This document shows positions 46,367 through 57,382 of a stretch of DNA of 64,000 bases, one piece after another. Under the pieces are notes generated by a model. It saw only the letters and a program-made list of their open reading frames with translations. It made no database searches and was not told where the DNA came from. Numbering within the stretch: the stretch's first letter is position 1; each line of letters starts with the position of its first letter. This stretch comes from Nitratireductor pacificus pht-3B (GTDB taxonomy: Bacteria; Pseudomonadota; Alphaproteobacteria; Rhizobiales; Rhizobiaceae): the NCBI RefSeq assembly GCF_000300335.1, contig NZ_AMRM01000022.1:1-64000 (forward strand), in the 5' to 3' direction. Both the position numbers and the translations under genes were made by a program.

Positions 46367-46414
46367 TGACCTTTAATCTGTAGGTCCAGGGTTCGAGCCC
46401 CTGTGCGCTCACCA
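46367..46414 (+). repeat. tRNA-Lys 3' fragment, att-like direct repeat
   Basis: The 48 nt copy 29167-29214 of tRNA-Lys with three mismatches, including the T-arm, the acceptor 3' strand and CCA. The 5' half of the tRNA is absent, so it is not a functional tRNA gene. It marks the far end of the island, 17,200 bp from the original. Confidence 0.85.
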
Positions 46415-46426
46415 ACGAAATCCCTC

Positions 46427-47311
46427 TCAGTTCGATGCCGGAACCGGCCTGCGGTTGAGCAGCCAGACGAAGGCTGCGCTGGTGAGATAGGCCAGCACAC
46501 CGTAGAGCCCCGAGGGAATCGCCATCTCCGGCTCGTTCAGCATGAACTCGCTCAGCGCGACGGTGATCACCAGCGCCGCATTGTGAATGCTGATCGAAAA
46601 TGCCAGAGCGATCGCCTGCGGGCGGGCGATCCCGATCAGTTTCGGCACGGCGTATCCGAGAGCCAGGCTCAGCAGGTTGAAGATCAGGACCGTCGCGCCG
46701 ATCGCCGGACCCCATTGCAGCAGCAGGCCCCAATGGCTCACCAGGGCGAAGACGATGACCAGTATCAGGAACAGCGAGGCAAGCAGCTTGACGGGACCGT
46801 CGAGACGCTGGGCGAGCGCCGGGCGTCGGCTGCGGATCATGGCGCCGGTGATCGCCGGCACGAGGGCGATGGCGAAGATCTGCAGCACCTGCGTGATCTG
46901 CAGCCCGACCGCGCGTTCCTCGCCGACGAAATGCGCCAGCGAGAGGTTGGCGATCAGCGGCAGGCTGAGCAGGGCGAGAACGGAGGTTGCGGCCGCGAAT
47001 GTCAGGCTCAGCGCCACGTCGCCGCGCGCGAGATGCGTGTAGAGCGCCGCCGTCGTGCCGCCAGGACTGGCCGCCAGAAGCATCATCCCCACGGCGATCG
47101 AGACCGGCAGATCGGAAACGCTGAGGATGGCGAAGCAAACCGCAGGGAGGAGGAGAAGCTGACAGCACAGGCCGACGATCAGCGGCCACGGCCTCGCGAT
47201 CACCTGCAGGAAGTTCTCGACCCTTAGCGAGAGCCCCAGTCCCAGCATGATGATGACCAGCGTCGCCGGCAACCCGACATTGATCGCAAAACCCGCGTCC
47301 ATCGCCTGCAA
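46427..47311 (-). CDS. Bile acid:sodium symporter (BASS) family transporter
   Basis: The 294-residue inner-membrane protein has about ten hydrophobic segments. MLLAASPGGTTAALYTHLARG (about residues 77-97) and a second crossover region near IARPQAIALAFSISIHNAAL are the two paired motifs of the BASS fold. Bacterial relatives take up organic anions with sodium, or pantoate and similar acids; the substrate is not predictable. It ends 13 bases from the island border, and may be the first backbone gene. Confidence 0.82.
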   Translation of the reverse strand: MQAMDAGFAINVGLPATLVIIMLGLGLSLRVENFLQVIARPWPLIVGLCCQLLLLPAVCFAILSVSDLPVSIAVGMMLLAASPGGTTAALYTHLARGDVALSLTFAAATSVLALLSLPLIANLSLAHFVGEERAVGLQITQVLQIFAIALVPAITGAMIRSRRPALAQRLDGPVKLLASLFLILVIVFALVSHWGLLLQWGPAIGATVLIFNLLSLALGYAVPKLIGIARPQAIALAFSISIHNAALVITVALSEFMLNEPEMAIPSGLYGVLAYLTSAAFVWLLNRRPVPASN

Positions 47312-47529
47312 TTCCCCCGTGAATCACGCGGCGAACTATCCCGCCTTCCTCACGCATGTGCAAGGAGCCGACTAAATCATACGGACAGGCACAGACAGGA
47401 TCGTCGCCTCCAGCCTGGGCGCGGGTTTCATCCTGCAGGAGGCAAACCGGTTGCGCCGGACTTTCCGAAGCGCTTCAATGCCCCCAAACGATGCAGAGGC
47501 AGCGCCAATCGGGATTCTGGAGGACAACC

Positions 47530-47943
47530 ATGACGATGATGCGGTTCAGCATGTGCCTTGCGATCCTTCTCGGTTTGCATGCGCCGGTGCAGGCGGAGGA
47601 GAACGCCGTCATTGCCGCCTGGTATGCGGCCCTGGCGTCGAGCGACCGTGATCGGTTCGACGCGCTGTTGAGCGACAACGCGTTGGTCGTCCTCGAGGAT
47701 CTGGGCATCGAGCAGACGAAAGGCGAATTCATCGCCGCGCTCGATGAATGGGAAACGGCCGCCGAGGGCGCCGCGATCCGATATCGCCAGATCGACGGCG
47801 GTGAAGACGGGACGATCACGGTCACGGTGTGCTACGACTTTCCCGACAACCAGATGCTGACGCGCGAATCCTTCGCACTGGAGGGCGAAACGGTGGTGAA
47901 GAGCGTCCAGAACGGCGTTTCGGACGATTGCGGCGACCTCTGA
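47530..47943 (+). CDS. Small exported NTF2/SnoaL-like protein
   Basis: The 137-residue protein has a signal peptide (CLAILLGLHAPVQAEE). Its mature part begins AVIAAWYAALASSDRDRFDALL, the usual first helix of SnoaL/NTF2-like folds. Two cysteines (VTVCYDF and SDDCGDL) could form a disulfide. GGAGGAC at 47519-47525 supports the ATG at 47530. Function is unknown. It stands alone between the symporter and glpK. Confidence 0.7.
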   Translation: MTMMRFSMCLAILLGLHAPVQAEENAVIAAWYAALASSDRDRFDALLSDNALVVLEDLGIEQTKGEFIAALDEWETAAEGAAIRYRQIDGGEDGTITVTVCYDFPDNQMLTRESFALEGETVVKSVQNGVSDDCGDL

Positions 47944-48013
47944 AGGGTTCAGCCGTATAGCGGCCCGGAAACCCTGTGTAAGCGGGACAGAGTCTATCCG
48001 GGCGTTCGCGACA

Positions 48014-49501
48014 TCACGACAGCGTGCGACGCACGGCGTCGTGCCAGCCCTTCAGTCTCCTCCGGCGCTCCGCCTCATCCATCTGCGGTTTGAACCGCCT
48101 GTCGAGCGACCAGCCCTTGGCGAACTGCGCCGCCTTCGGCCATACCCCTGCCCGCGACCCCGCCAGCCAGGCGGCGCCGAGCGCCGTCGTCTCGAGAACC
48201 GTCGGCCGGTCGACGGGCGCGTCGAGCATGTCGGCCACGCATTGCATGGTCCAGTCGCTCGCCACCATGCCGCCATCGACGCGCAGCACGGTGGCATCGG
48301 CGCCGCCCTTCCAGTCCTTGCGCATGGCGTCGAGCAGATCGCGGGTCTGGTAGGCGACCGATTCCAGCGTCGCACGGGCGAACTCCGCCGGCCCCGAATT
48401 GCGTGTCAGGCCATAGACCGCGCCCCGCGCCTCGGCATCCCAATAGGGTGCGCCGAGGCCGACGAAGGCCGGCACCAGGTAAAGATGCTGCGTCGGGTCG
48501 GCCTTTGCCGCGAGCGCGCCGGAATCGGCGGCCTTGCCGATCACCTTCAGCCCGTCGCGCAGCCATTGAACGGCGGCACCCGCCACGAAGATCGAGCCTT
48601 CCAGCGCGTAGGTCGTCTTGCCGCCCAGCCGGTAGGCGATGGTGGTGAGCAGCCGGTTCTTCGAGCGCACCAGCGTCTCGCCGGTGTTGAGCACGGCGAA
48701 GCAGCCCGTGCCATAGGTGGCCTTCAGCATGCCGGGCTCGAAGCAGGCCTGGCCGATGACGGCGGCCTGCTGGTCGCCGGCGACGCCCAGAATGGGAATC
48801 TCCGCCCCGAACAGTTTTTTCTCGGTCACGCCGAAATCGTCGGCGCTGTCCTTCACCTCGGGCAGCATCGCCCTGGGGATGCCGAGAATCTCCAGAAGCG
48901 CGTCGTCCCAGACGTTCTTCTCGATATTGTAGACCAGCGTGCGCGAGGCGTTCGTGGCGTCGGTGACGTGCGAACGCCCGCCGGTCAGCCGCCAGATCAG
49001 AAAACTGTCGATGGTGCCGGCCAGCAGCTCGCCCTTCTCGGCGCGCTTGCGCGCGCCTTTAACCCGGTCGAGGATCCAGGCGATCTTGGTGCCGGAGAAA
49101 TAGGGATCGAGCAGCAGGCCGGTCTTTTGCGAAAAGGTCTTCTCAAGGCCCGCCTTCTTCAGATTCTCGCAGAGCGGCGCGGTGCGCCGGTCCTGCCAGA
49201 CGATGGCGTTGTGGATCGGCCGGCCCGTGTCGCGCTCCCAGACGATGACGGTCTCGCGCTGGTTGGTGATGCCCAGCGCGGCGATATCTCCGCCCTTCAG
49301 CCCAGCCTTGCGCAGGGCGGCGCGGACCGTGGCGATGACGCTCTTCCAGATGTCTTCCGGGTCGTGCTCGACCCAGCCGGAATCGGGATAATGCTGGGGA
49401 AATTCCTTCTGGCCGGTGGCGACGGCCCGCATCTTGCCGTCGAAGACGATGGCCCTGCTCGAGGTGGTGCCCTGGTCGATCGCCAGTATGTGGCGGTTCA
49501 T
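48014..49501 (-). CDS. glpK: Glycerol kinase
   Basis: This 495-residue cytoplasmic kinase of the FGGY family phosphorylates glycerol to sn-glycerol-3-phosphate. [17 protein letters not shown] at the N-terminus is the phosphate loop; [14 protein letters not shown] and [12 protein letters not shown] are family blocks, and [14 protein letters not shown] is part of the ATP site. GGAGGAAGC precedes the ATG at 49501. It closes the glycerol locus, about 200 bases downstream of glpV, from which it is separated by palindromic repeats. Confidence 0.95.
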   Translation of the reverse strand: MNRHILAIDQGTTSSRAIVFDGKMRAVATGQKEFPQHYPDSGWVEHDPEDIWKSVIATVRAALRKAGLKGGDIAALGITNQRETVIVWERDTGRPIHNAIVWQDRRTAPLCENLKKAGLEKTFSQKTGLLLDPYFSGTKIAWILDRVKGARKRAEKGELLAGTIDSFLIWRLTGGRSHVTDATNASRTLVYNIEKNVWDDALLEILGIPRAMLPEVKDSADDFGVTEKKLFGAEIPILGVAGDQQAAVIGQACFEPGMLKATYGTGCFAVLNTGETLVRSKNRLLTTIAYRLGGKTTYALEGSIFVAGAAVQWLRDGLKVIGKAADSGALAAKADPTQHLYLVPAFVGLGAPYWDAEARGAVYGLTRNSGPAEFARATLESVAYQTRDLLDAMRKDWKGGADATVLRVDGGMVASDWTMQCVADMLDAPVDRPTVLETTALGAAWLAGSRAGVWPKAAQFAKGWSLDRRFKPQMDEAERRRRLKGWHDAVRRTLS

Positions 49502-49541
49502 GCTTCCTCCCGGCAAGTCCGTCTCAGTTCTCCGCGCGGCC

Positions 49542-49654
49542 GCCCCTCATCTGCCTGCCGGCACCTTCTCCCCGCTGGCGGGGAGAAGGAAGGATGGCCG
49601 CAACCTCAAAGTCTCCCTCTCCCCGCTGGCGGGAAGAGGGTAAGGGTGAGGGGC
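49542..49654. repeat. Composite palindromic repeat between glpV and glpK
   Basis: Outer arms GCCCCTCA (49542-49549) and TGAGGGGC (49647-49654) enclose two palindromes built on CTCCCCGCTGGCGGG, at 49564-49589 and 49615-49640. Such elements occur in many intergenic regions of rhizobial genomes and may fold at the RNA level, setting different expression of glpV and glpK. Confidence 0.65.
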
Positions 49655-49701
49655 GAGCGCCCTGCCCCAATCTTTATGTCAAATCCGCACGAAGCAAGGC
49701 C

Positions 49702-51432
<1,731 letters not shown>

Positions 51433-51568
51433 TTCAAACTCCTCCTCCTGTTTCCGCATGCTTTGCGCGAATGCGGTTGCGGTGACCGCCCCTGCCATTC
51501 CTCATGCAGGGATGAACCCACCTTCTCGCCGGGATGCCCTTGGCACCCCCGCGTTTTTCTGCCGTCGG

Positions 51569-51853
51569 TCAGACCCAGCGGAACACCGCGAAGGCGTAGA
51601 CCAGCGACAAGATCGTGCCGCCCCAGAGCGGCAAATCCGTCATTCCGAGCCATCCGAGATGGATGAACGCGCTGCCCAGAAGCGAGATGAACAAGCGGTC
51701 GCCGCGCGTCGTGTCGAGACCGAGTATGCCGTGGCGCGGGCCGCCGCCGGGGCTTGCCCATTCCCAGGCCGTCATGGCACAGAGCAGCGCCAGGATGACG
51801 ATGAAGAAGGTAGCCGTCTGCCAGGTCCAGGCCATCCAGGTGAGATCGAGCAT
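51569..51853 (-). CDS. glpU: DUF2160 membrane protein of the glycerol transporter
   Basis: The 94-residue protein has two to three transmembrane helices, with TAWEWASPGGGPRHGILG between helices 1 and 2 as the DUF2160 signature. Members are found almost only in glycerol ABC transporter operons, as GlpU of R. leguminosarum. The precise role is unknown; an accessory subunit is likely. It lies 15 bases after glpQ and 136 bases before glpV. Confidence 0.85.
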   Translation of the reverse strand: MLDLTWMAWTWQTATFFIVILALLCAMTAWEWASPGGGPRHGILGLDTTRGDRLFISLLGSAFIHLGWLGMTDLPLWGGTILSLVYAFAVFRWV

Positions 51854-51868
51854 CGTTGTTCCTCCCTG

Positions 51869-52669
51869 CTAGACCCGGCCAAGGGCAAAACCCTTGGCGA
51901 TGTAGTTGCGCACGAACCAGATGACGATGGCGCCCGGGATGATGGTCAGGACGCCCGCCGCCGCCAGCAGGCCAAGCTCGTAGCCGGACGTGCTCGCGGT
52001 GCGCGTCATCACGGCGGCGATCGGCTTGGCGGCGACCGAGGTCAGCGTCTTCGCCAGCAGCAGCTCGACCCATGAGAACATGAAGCAGAAGAACGCCGTG
52101 ACGCCGATGCCGCTCGCGATCAGCGGCATGAAGATCTTTACGAAGAAGCGCGGGAAGGAATAGCCGTCGATATAGGCCGTCTCGTCGATTTCCTTCGGCA
52201 CGCCGGACATAAAGCCTTCCAGGATCCAGACCGCCAGCGGGATGTTGAACAGGCAGTGCGCCAGCGCCACGGCCCAGGGCGTGTCGAACAGGCCGATGGC
52301 CGAATAGAGCTGGTAGAAGGGCAGAGCGAAGACCGCCGGCGGCGCCATGCGGTTGGTCAGGAGCCAGAAGAAAAGGTGCTTGTCGCCGAGGAAGCGGTAG
52401 CGCGAAAACGCGTAGGCCGCCGGCAAAGCGAAAGACACGGAAATCACCGTGTTTATAAGCACATAACTGATGGAGCTGATGTATCCGTTGTACCAGACCG
52501 GGTTGGTCAGGATCTCCACATAGCTGTCGGTGGTGAAGTTTTTCGGCCATGGGCTGAAGCCGCCGAGTATCTCGTTGGTCGTCTTGAACGACATGTTGAC
52601 CAGCCAGTAGATCGGCAGCAGCAGAAAGACGATGTAGAGCGTCGGCACGAGCCATTTCGTCAGTCTCAT
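51869..52669 (-). CDS. glpQ: Glycerol ABC transporter permease
   Basis: The 266-residue inner-membrane permease of the MalG type has six transmembrane helices. The coupling loop is EEA-like (PKEIDETAYIDGYSFPRFF, with Glu-x-Asp-Glu-x-Ala-x2-Asp-Gly). Its ATG overlaps the glpP stop (ATGA). It forms the channel together with GlpP. Confidence 0.92.
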   Translation of the reverse strand: MRLTKWLVPTLYIVFLLLPIYWLVNMSFKTTNEILGGFSPWPKNFTTDSYVEILTNPVWYNGYISSISYVLINTVISVSFALPAAYAFSRYRFLGDKHLFFWLLTNRMAPPAVFALPFYQLYSAIGLFDTPWAVALAHCLFNIPLAVWILEGFMSGVPKEIDETAYIDGYSFPRFFVKIFMPLIASGIGVTAFFCFMFSWVELLLAKTLTSVAAKPIAAVMTRTASTSGYELGLLAAAGVLTIIPGAIVIWFVRNYIAKGFALGRV

Positions 52670-53529
52670 TGCTCGTCCCCCCGCATCATCAGCGTGTAGA
52701 AGATCCAGCTCACCAGCAGCGTTATCAGGAAGTAGATGATGCTCATGGCAGCGGCGATGCCGAGGTTGAACTCGCCGAGCGCCGCCTTGACCAGGTCGAT
52801 CGACAGGAAGGTGGTGGCGTTGCCCGGGCCGCCGCCGGTGAGCACGAAGGGCTCCGTGTAGATCATGAAGGAATCCATGAAGCGCAGCAGCACGGCGATG
52901 GTCAGCACGCGGTTCATCTTCGGCAGCTGGATGTAGCGGAACACCGACCAGCGCGACGCGCCGTCGATCTTGGCCGCCTGGTAATAGGCTTCGGGGATCG
53001 AGCGCAGGCCGGCATAGGCGAGCAGCACCACCAGCGAGGTCCAGTGCCAGACATCCATCAGCACGACCGTGAACCAGGCTGCGAATGGCTGGCGCGTGAA
53101 ATTGTAGGGAATGCCGAGCTTGTTCAGCCCGTAGCCGAGCAGGCCGATGTCGGGCAGCGCCATGATGTTCCACATGGCGCCCACAACGTTCCACGGGATC
53201 AGCAGCGGCAGCGCCATCAGCACCAGGCAGACCGACACCCAGGGACCGGAACGCGGCATGGTCAGCGCGATGGCGACGCCGAGCGGAATCTCGATCGCCA
53301 GGATGATGAAGGTGAAGGTGAACTGGCGCAGCAGCGAGGCATGGAAGCGCGACGAGGTCAGCACGTCCTGATACCATTTGGTGCCTTCTAAGAAGAACAG
53401 ATTGTTGCCGAACGTCTCCTGCACCGAGTAGTTGACCACCGTCATCAGCGGGATGATGGCGTTGAAGGCCACCAGCAGCAGCACCGGCAGGACGAGGAAC
53501 CAGGCGCGGTTGTTCCAGGTCTTGGTCAT
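52666..53529 (-). CDS. glpP: Glycerol ABC transporter permease
   Basis: The 287-residue MalF/UgpA-type permease has six helices and the coupling loop IPEAYYQAAKIDGASRWSVF near residues 190-209. The MTGGGPGN-like element FVLTGGGPGNATTF is typical. The stop overlaps the glpQ start and its ATG overlaps the glpT stop, so ATPase and permeases are one coupled unit. Confidence 0.92.
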   Translation of the reverse strand: MTKTWNNRAWFLVLPVLLLVAFNAIIPLMTVVNYSVQETFGNNLFFLEGTKWYQDVLTSSRFHASLLRQFTFTFIILAIEIPLGVAIALTMPRSGPWVSVCLVLMALPLLIPWNVVGAMWNIMALPDIGLLGYGLNKLGIPYNFTRQPFAAWFTVVLMDVWHWTSLVVLLAYAGLRSIPEAYYQAAKIDGASRWSVFRYIQLPKMNRVLTIAVLLRFMDSFMIYTEPFVLTGGGPGNATTFLSIDLVKAALGEFNLGIAAAMSIIYFLITLLVSWIFYTLMMRGDEQ

Positions 53530-54617
53530 GGGCGCGCTCCTTCCTCCGCCGGCCCGAGCGCGACGCGCCAGGAGTTCGCATAAAGGTTGATGCCTGCGGC
53601 GTCGAACGTCACGCGCGGCTCCGCCGGCACGCCCGCGTCTTCAGGCACGATGGCGGCGATCTGCCGCCCGTCGAGCAGGGCATGGACGATCTTGCGCCGG
53701 CCGGTGTCCTCGACGCGGTCGATCTGCACGGGAATACCTTGATTGCCGATGCGCACATGTTCGGGACGCACGCCGAGTTCCGTGCGGGCTCCGGCGTCGA
53801 TCGCGGCTCCACCCGGCAGGGCGACCCGATGCGCGCCGATACGGGCGGTGGTGCCCTCCACATCGACGGGAATGACATTCATGCCCGGCGAGCCGATAAA
53901 ATAGCCGACGAAGGTGTGGTTCGGCCGCTCGAACAGCTCCTCGGGCGTGCCGATCTGGACGATCTCGCCATCGTTCATCACCACCACCTGATCGGCGAAG
54001 GTCAGCGCCTCGGTCTGGTCGTGCGTCACATAGACCATGGTGAAGGCGAAGCGGCGGTGTAGTTCCTTGAGCTGCGAGCGCAGCACCCATTTCATGTGGG
54101 GGTCGATCACCGTCAGCGGCTCATCGAACAGGATGGCGCTGACATCCGAGCGCACGAGGCCGCGGCCGAGCGCGATCTTCTGCTTGTCGTCGGCGGTCAG
54201 GCCCCTCGCCTTCTGCCCGGCACGGTCGGCAAGGCCGATCATCTCCAGGATCTCGGCGACCCGCCGCTCGATCTCGTCGGGCGCGACGCCGCGGTTGCGC
54301 AGCGGGAAGGCCAGATTGTCGCGCACGCTCATCGTGTCGTAGACCACCGGGAACTGGAACACCTGCGCGATGTTGCGCTCCTCGGTCGACAGGCCGGTGA
54401 CATCGCGCCCGTCGAACAGGATTTTCCCCTCGGTGGGCTTGAGCAGACCCGACATGATGTTGAGCAGCGTGGTCTTGCCGCAGCCGGAGGGTCCGAGCAG
54501 CGCATAGGCGCCGCCGTCGTCGAATGTGTGATGGACGCGCTTCAGCGCGAAATCGCCGTCGCCCCTTGGCGAGGCCATGTAGGCGTGGCGGATGTCGTCG
54601 AGGTTGATACGCGCCAT
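53526..54617 (-). CDS. glpT: Glycerol ABC transporter ATPase with atypical signature motif
   Basis: The 363-residue ATPase of the sugar-importer (UgpC/MalK) class has Walker A GPSGCGKTTLLN, Walker B AILFDEPLTVID, switch VYVTHDQTEALTFA and a C-terminal TOBE-type regulatory domain. The ABC signature, normally LSGGQ, is LTADDKQKIALGRG here, so one of the two composite ATP sites of the GlpS/GlpT pair is probably weak. The neighbour GlpS keeps LSGGQ. The gene lies 11 bases after glpS. Confidence 0.9.
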   Translation of the reverse strand: MARINLDDIRHAYMASPRGDGDFALKRVHHTFDDGGAYALLGPSGCGKTTLLNIMSGLLKPTEGKILFDGRDVTGLSTEERNIAQVFQFPVVYDTMSVRDNLAFPLRNRGVAPDEIERRVAEILEMIGLADRAGQKARGLTADDKQKIALGRGLVRSDVSAILFDEPLTVIDPHMKWVLRSQLKELHRRFAFTMVYVTHDQTEALTFADQVVVMNDGEIVQIGTPEELFERPNHTFVGYFIGSPGMNVIPVDVEGTTARIGAHRVALPGGAAIDAGARTELGVRPEHVRIGNQGIPVQIDRVEDTGRRKIVHALLDGRQIAAIVPEDAGVPAEPRVTFDAAGINLYANSWRVALGPAEEGARP

Positions 54618-54628
54618 CCGCTCCGCTC

Positions 54629-55711
54629 CTATGCCGCCAGGGCGCCGTTGGCGGAAATCCGCCGGCCCCCGCTGTCGAAGACGAGCATGTGCCGCGTGTC
54701 GAGGAACACGCGCACCGTCTCGCCCGCTTCGAGCCGGTGAATTCCTTCCTCGAGCATCACCCAGCGCCGACCGGCGAAATCCAGATGCACGAAGCTTTCA
54801 GAGCCGGTGATTTCGGTCACCGAAACCCGCGCCTCGACCGATACAGCGTCGGCGGTGCGCGGCTGAAAAGAAAGATGGTGTGGCTGGAAGCCGAGCGTAT
54901 ATGCATCGTCGGCCATGCCGCTCAAGCGAGCAGGCACCTGGAGGACCAGCCCACCATCAAGCGCGAATGCCGCGCCCTTCTTCTCGACGGCCACGGTGTT
55001 CAGCGGCGGGTCGGCGAAGGTTTGCGCGGTGATCAGATCGGCAGGTTCGCGAAACAATTCTATGGTCGGGCCGAACTGCGTGACGCGCCCTTCGCTGAGC
55101 GCAGCCGTGTGGCCGCCCAGAAGCAGGGCCTCGCTGGGTTCGGTCGTCGCGTAGACGAAGATCGCGCCGGACGCCGCGAAGATCTTCGGCAGCTCGGCGC
55201 GCAGTTCCTCGCGGAGCTTGTAGTCGAGATTGGCGAGAGGCTCGTCGAGCAGGACGAGACGCGCCTCCTTGACCATGGCGCGGGCGAGCGCGGTGCGCTG
55301 CTGCTGACCGCCCGACAGTTCCAGCGGCGTGCGCCGCAGATGCGGCGTCAGGTGCAGGAGCTCGGCGGCATGCTGGACTTTCCGGTCGATCGTGGCGCGG
55401 TCGACACCGGCCACCCGCAGGGGCGAGGCGATGTTCTCGTAGACGGTCATCGCCGGGTAGTTGATGAACTGCTGGTAGACCATGGCGACGCTGCGCTTCT
55501 GCACCGGCACGCCGGTGACGTCCTGCCCCTCCATCCAGACGCTGCCATCGGTCGGCCTGTCGAGGCCGGCCATCAGGCGCATCAGGCTGGTCTTTCCGGC
55601 GAGCGTCGGCCCGAGCAGAACGTTCAGCGTTCCCGGCGCGAAGGTCAGCGACACATGGCTGATATGCGCCTCGCCCGAGACGACCTTGGACACATCACGC
55701 AGTTCCAGCAC
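54629..55711 (-). CDS. glpS: Glycerol ABC transporter ATPase
   Basis: The 360-residue ATPase has Walker A GPTLAGKTSLMR, signature LSGGQQQRTALARA, Walker B LVLLDEPLANLD and a TOBE domain at the end. The switch histidine region reads VYATTEPSEALLL, where Thr replaces the usual His of THDQ. This suggests the two ATPases are each degenerate in different motifs and complement each other. The GTG at 55711, preceded by AAGGGGGA, is chosen; it overlaps the glpD end by 17 bases. Confidence 0.88.
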   Translation of the reverse strand: MLELRDVSKVVSGEAHISHVSLTFAPGTLNVLLGPTLAGKTSLMRLMAGLDRPTDGSVWMEGQDVTGVPVQKRSVAMVYQQFINYPAMTVYENIASPLRVAGVDRATIDRKVQHAAELLHLTPHLRRTPLELSGGQQQRTALARAMVKEARLVLLDEPLANLDYKLREELRAELPKIFAASGAIFVYATTEPSEALLLGGHTAALSEGRVTQFGPTIELFREPADLITAQTFADPPLNTVAVEKKGAAFALDGGLVLQVPARLSGMADDAYTLGFQPHHLSFQPRTADAVSVEARVSVTEITGSESFVHLDFAGRRWVMLEEGIHRLEAGETVRVFLDTRHMLVFDSGGRRISANGALAA

Positions 55712-57299
55712 GACGTCCCCCTTTCGTGCTTCCCGTCTCCGTCGCGTCCGCATCCGAGGCGCTGAGACCACGCATGAAGAGATCGACGGCGGCGCCCGCC
55801 TCGGCGGTCAGGTGGAGGCCGCGCTTGGTGCGCCGCCACAGGACGTCCTCGCCGGTCACGGCCCATTCCTCCCGCACCAGATAGCGCAGCTCCGCCTCAT
55901 AGAGGTCCGAGCCGAAGTGACGGCCGAGATCGGCGGGGTCTTTCGCCGCGCCAAGGAGCCGGCGCGCCCGCGTCCCGTAGAGACGCACCAGCCGCCGGGC
56001 ATGGGCGGCCTCCAGGAAAGGATAGTCTCGCCGCAGCGCTCCGACCGCGTCTGCGAACCCGTTGGCGGGAAAATCGCCGCCCGGCAGCGGCGCGGTTCCG
56101 GTCCAGGGCGATCCCTTCCTTCCAAGCGCCTCGCTGATCTTGTCCAGCGCGGCCTCGGCCAGGCGGCGGTAGGTGGTGATCTTGCCGCCGAAGACGTGCA
56201 GCATCGGTGCGCCGGCCTGGCCGTTTTCGGTCTTCAGCACATAGTCGCGCGTCGCCTCCTGCGCCTTCGACGCGCCATCGTCGAACAGCGGTCGGACACC
56301 GGAATAGGTCCAGACGATGTCGTCGCGCGCGACCGGTTCGGTGAAATACTCGCTGGCCGCGGCGCAGAGATAGGCGACCTCGTCCTCCCCAATGGCCACA
56401 TCCTGCGGGTCGCCGTCATAGTCCTGGTCGGTGGTGCCGATCAGGGTGAAATCCTCTTCGTAGGGGATGGCGAAGATGATCCTGCCGTCGGCGTTCTGGA
56501 AGAAATAGGCGCGCGGATCGTCGAACTTGCGGCGGATGACGATGTGGCTGCCCTTCACGAGGCGCACGTTCTCGACGTCGTTCTGACCGAGCACGCCGGC
56601 GATGACATGGTCGACCCAGGGCCCGGCCGCGTTCACCAGATAGCGGGCGCGCACTGTCTCCATGGTCCCGGTGGCGCGATCCTGCATGCGGATCGTCCAC
56701 AAACCGCCGTCGTCGCTGGCCGAGACGACCGTTGTGCGGGTGCGCAGATCCGCGCCGCGCTCGGCGGCGTCGCGGGCGTTCAGGACGACGAAACGCGCGT
56801 CGTTGACCCAGCAGTCGGAATATTCGAACGCACGCCGATAGGCCGCCTTCAGCGGCCGCCCGGCGGGATCGCTGCGCATGTCGAGCGTGCGTGTCTTCGG
56901 CAAAAGCCGGCGGCCGCCGATGTGATCGTAGAGAAAAAGGCCGAGCCGGATCAGCCAGGCGGGCCTGAGGCCCTTGTGCAGCGGCAGGACGAAGCGCATC
57001 GGCCAGATGATATGCGGCGCGTTGCGCCACAGCACCTCGCGCTCCATCAGCGCTTCGCGCACCAGGCGGAACTCGTAGTGCTCCAGATAGCGCAGGCCGC
57101 CATGGATGAGCTTGGTGGAGCCGGAAGACGTGCCGCTCGCCAGATCGTTCATCTCGGCAAGGCCGACCCTGTAGCCGCGCCCGACGGCATCGCGGGCGAT
57201 GCCGCAGCCATTGATGCCGCCGCCGATGACGAAGACATCGAGGAGCTCGGCCGGATCATCGTCGTGATCCCTGGCGGCATGGACGGCTGAAACGGGCAA
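55695..57299 (-). CDS. glpD: Glycerol-3-phosphate dehydrogenase (FAD-dependent, aerobic)
   Basis: The 534-residue membrane-associated flavoprotein oxidises glycerol-3-phosphate to dihydroxyacetone phosphate and passes electrons to quinone. FAD-binding VFVIGGGINGCGIARDAVGR (about residues 22-41) is followed by GTSSGSTKLIHGGLRYLEHY and, later, VRPLFDDG and HVFGGKITTYRRLAE. A TTG at 57299 is the start: GGAGG lies 5 bases upstream, and no ATG is in reach. It is the first structural gene after glpR. Confidence 0.93.
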   Translation of the reverse strand: MPVSAVHAARDHDDDPAELLDVFVIGGGINGCGIARDAVGRGYRVGLAEMNDLASGTSSGSTKLIHGGLRYLEHYEFRLVREALMEREVLWRNAPHIIWPMRFVLPLHKGLRPAWLIRLGLFLYDHIGGRRLLPKTRTLDMRSDPAGRPLKAAYRRAFEYSDCWVNDARFVVLNARDAAERGADLRTRTTVVSASDDGGLWTIRMQDRATGTMETVRARYLVNAAGPWVDHVIAGVLGQNDVENVRLVKGSHIVIRRKFDDPRAYFFQNADGRIIFAIPYEEDFTLIGTTDQDYDGDPQDVAIGEDEVAYLCAAASEYFTEPVARDDIVWTYSGVRPLFDDGASKAQEATRDYVLKTENGQAGAPMLHVFGGKITTYRRLAEAALDKISEALGRKGSPWTGTAPLPGGDFPANGFADAVGALRRDYPFLEAAHARRLVRLYGTRARRLLGAAKDPADLGRHFGSDLYEAELRYLVREEWAVTGEDVLWRRTKRGLHLTAEAGAAVDLFMRGLSASDADATETGSTKGGRRAGTA

Positions 57300-57382
57300 T
57301 CGTTCCTCCCTCGCCCCGGCCGACCGGACGCACCACGCCGGTCCGGCTACAGTCGGGCGATGAAAAGAATTATTTTGAAAGA

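Larger units (their letters stand above)
29167..46414. mobile_element. Genomic island at tRNA-Lys carrying two siderophore-uptake loci
   Basis: The 48 nt at 29167-29214 (3' part of tRNA-Lys) recur at 46367-46414 with three mismatches, at 29171, 29179 and 29204. The longest identical run is 24 nt (29180-29203). This is the att-like duplication left when an integrative element enters a tRNA 3' end. Between the repeats lie an IS3-type remnant, a TetR gene and two siderophore-uptake loci, all accessory functions, while housekeeping genes resume on both sides. No integrase gene is present, and the IS remnant sits where one would be expected. The element is therefore probably old and no longer able to excise by itself. 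Confidence 0.75.

Noticed and set aside
46002-47363. Minus-strand frame running through the BASS gene, the tRNA fragment and the island border
   Set aside because: It includes the typical false peptide read from tRNA 3' sequence (SAQGLEPWTY) and is out of frame with the BASS product. It is not a gene.
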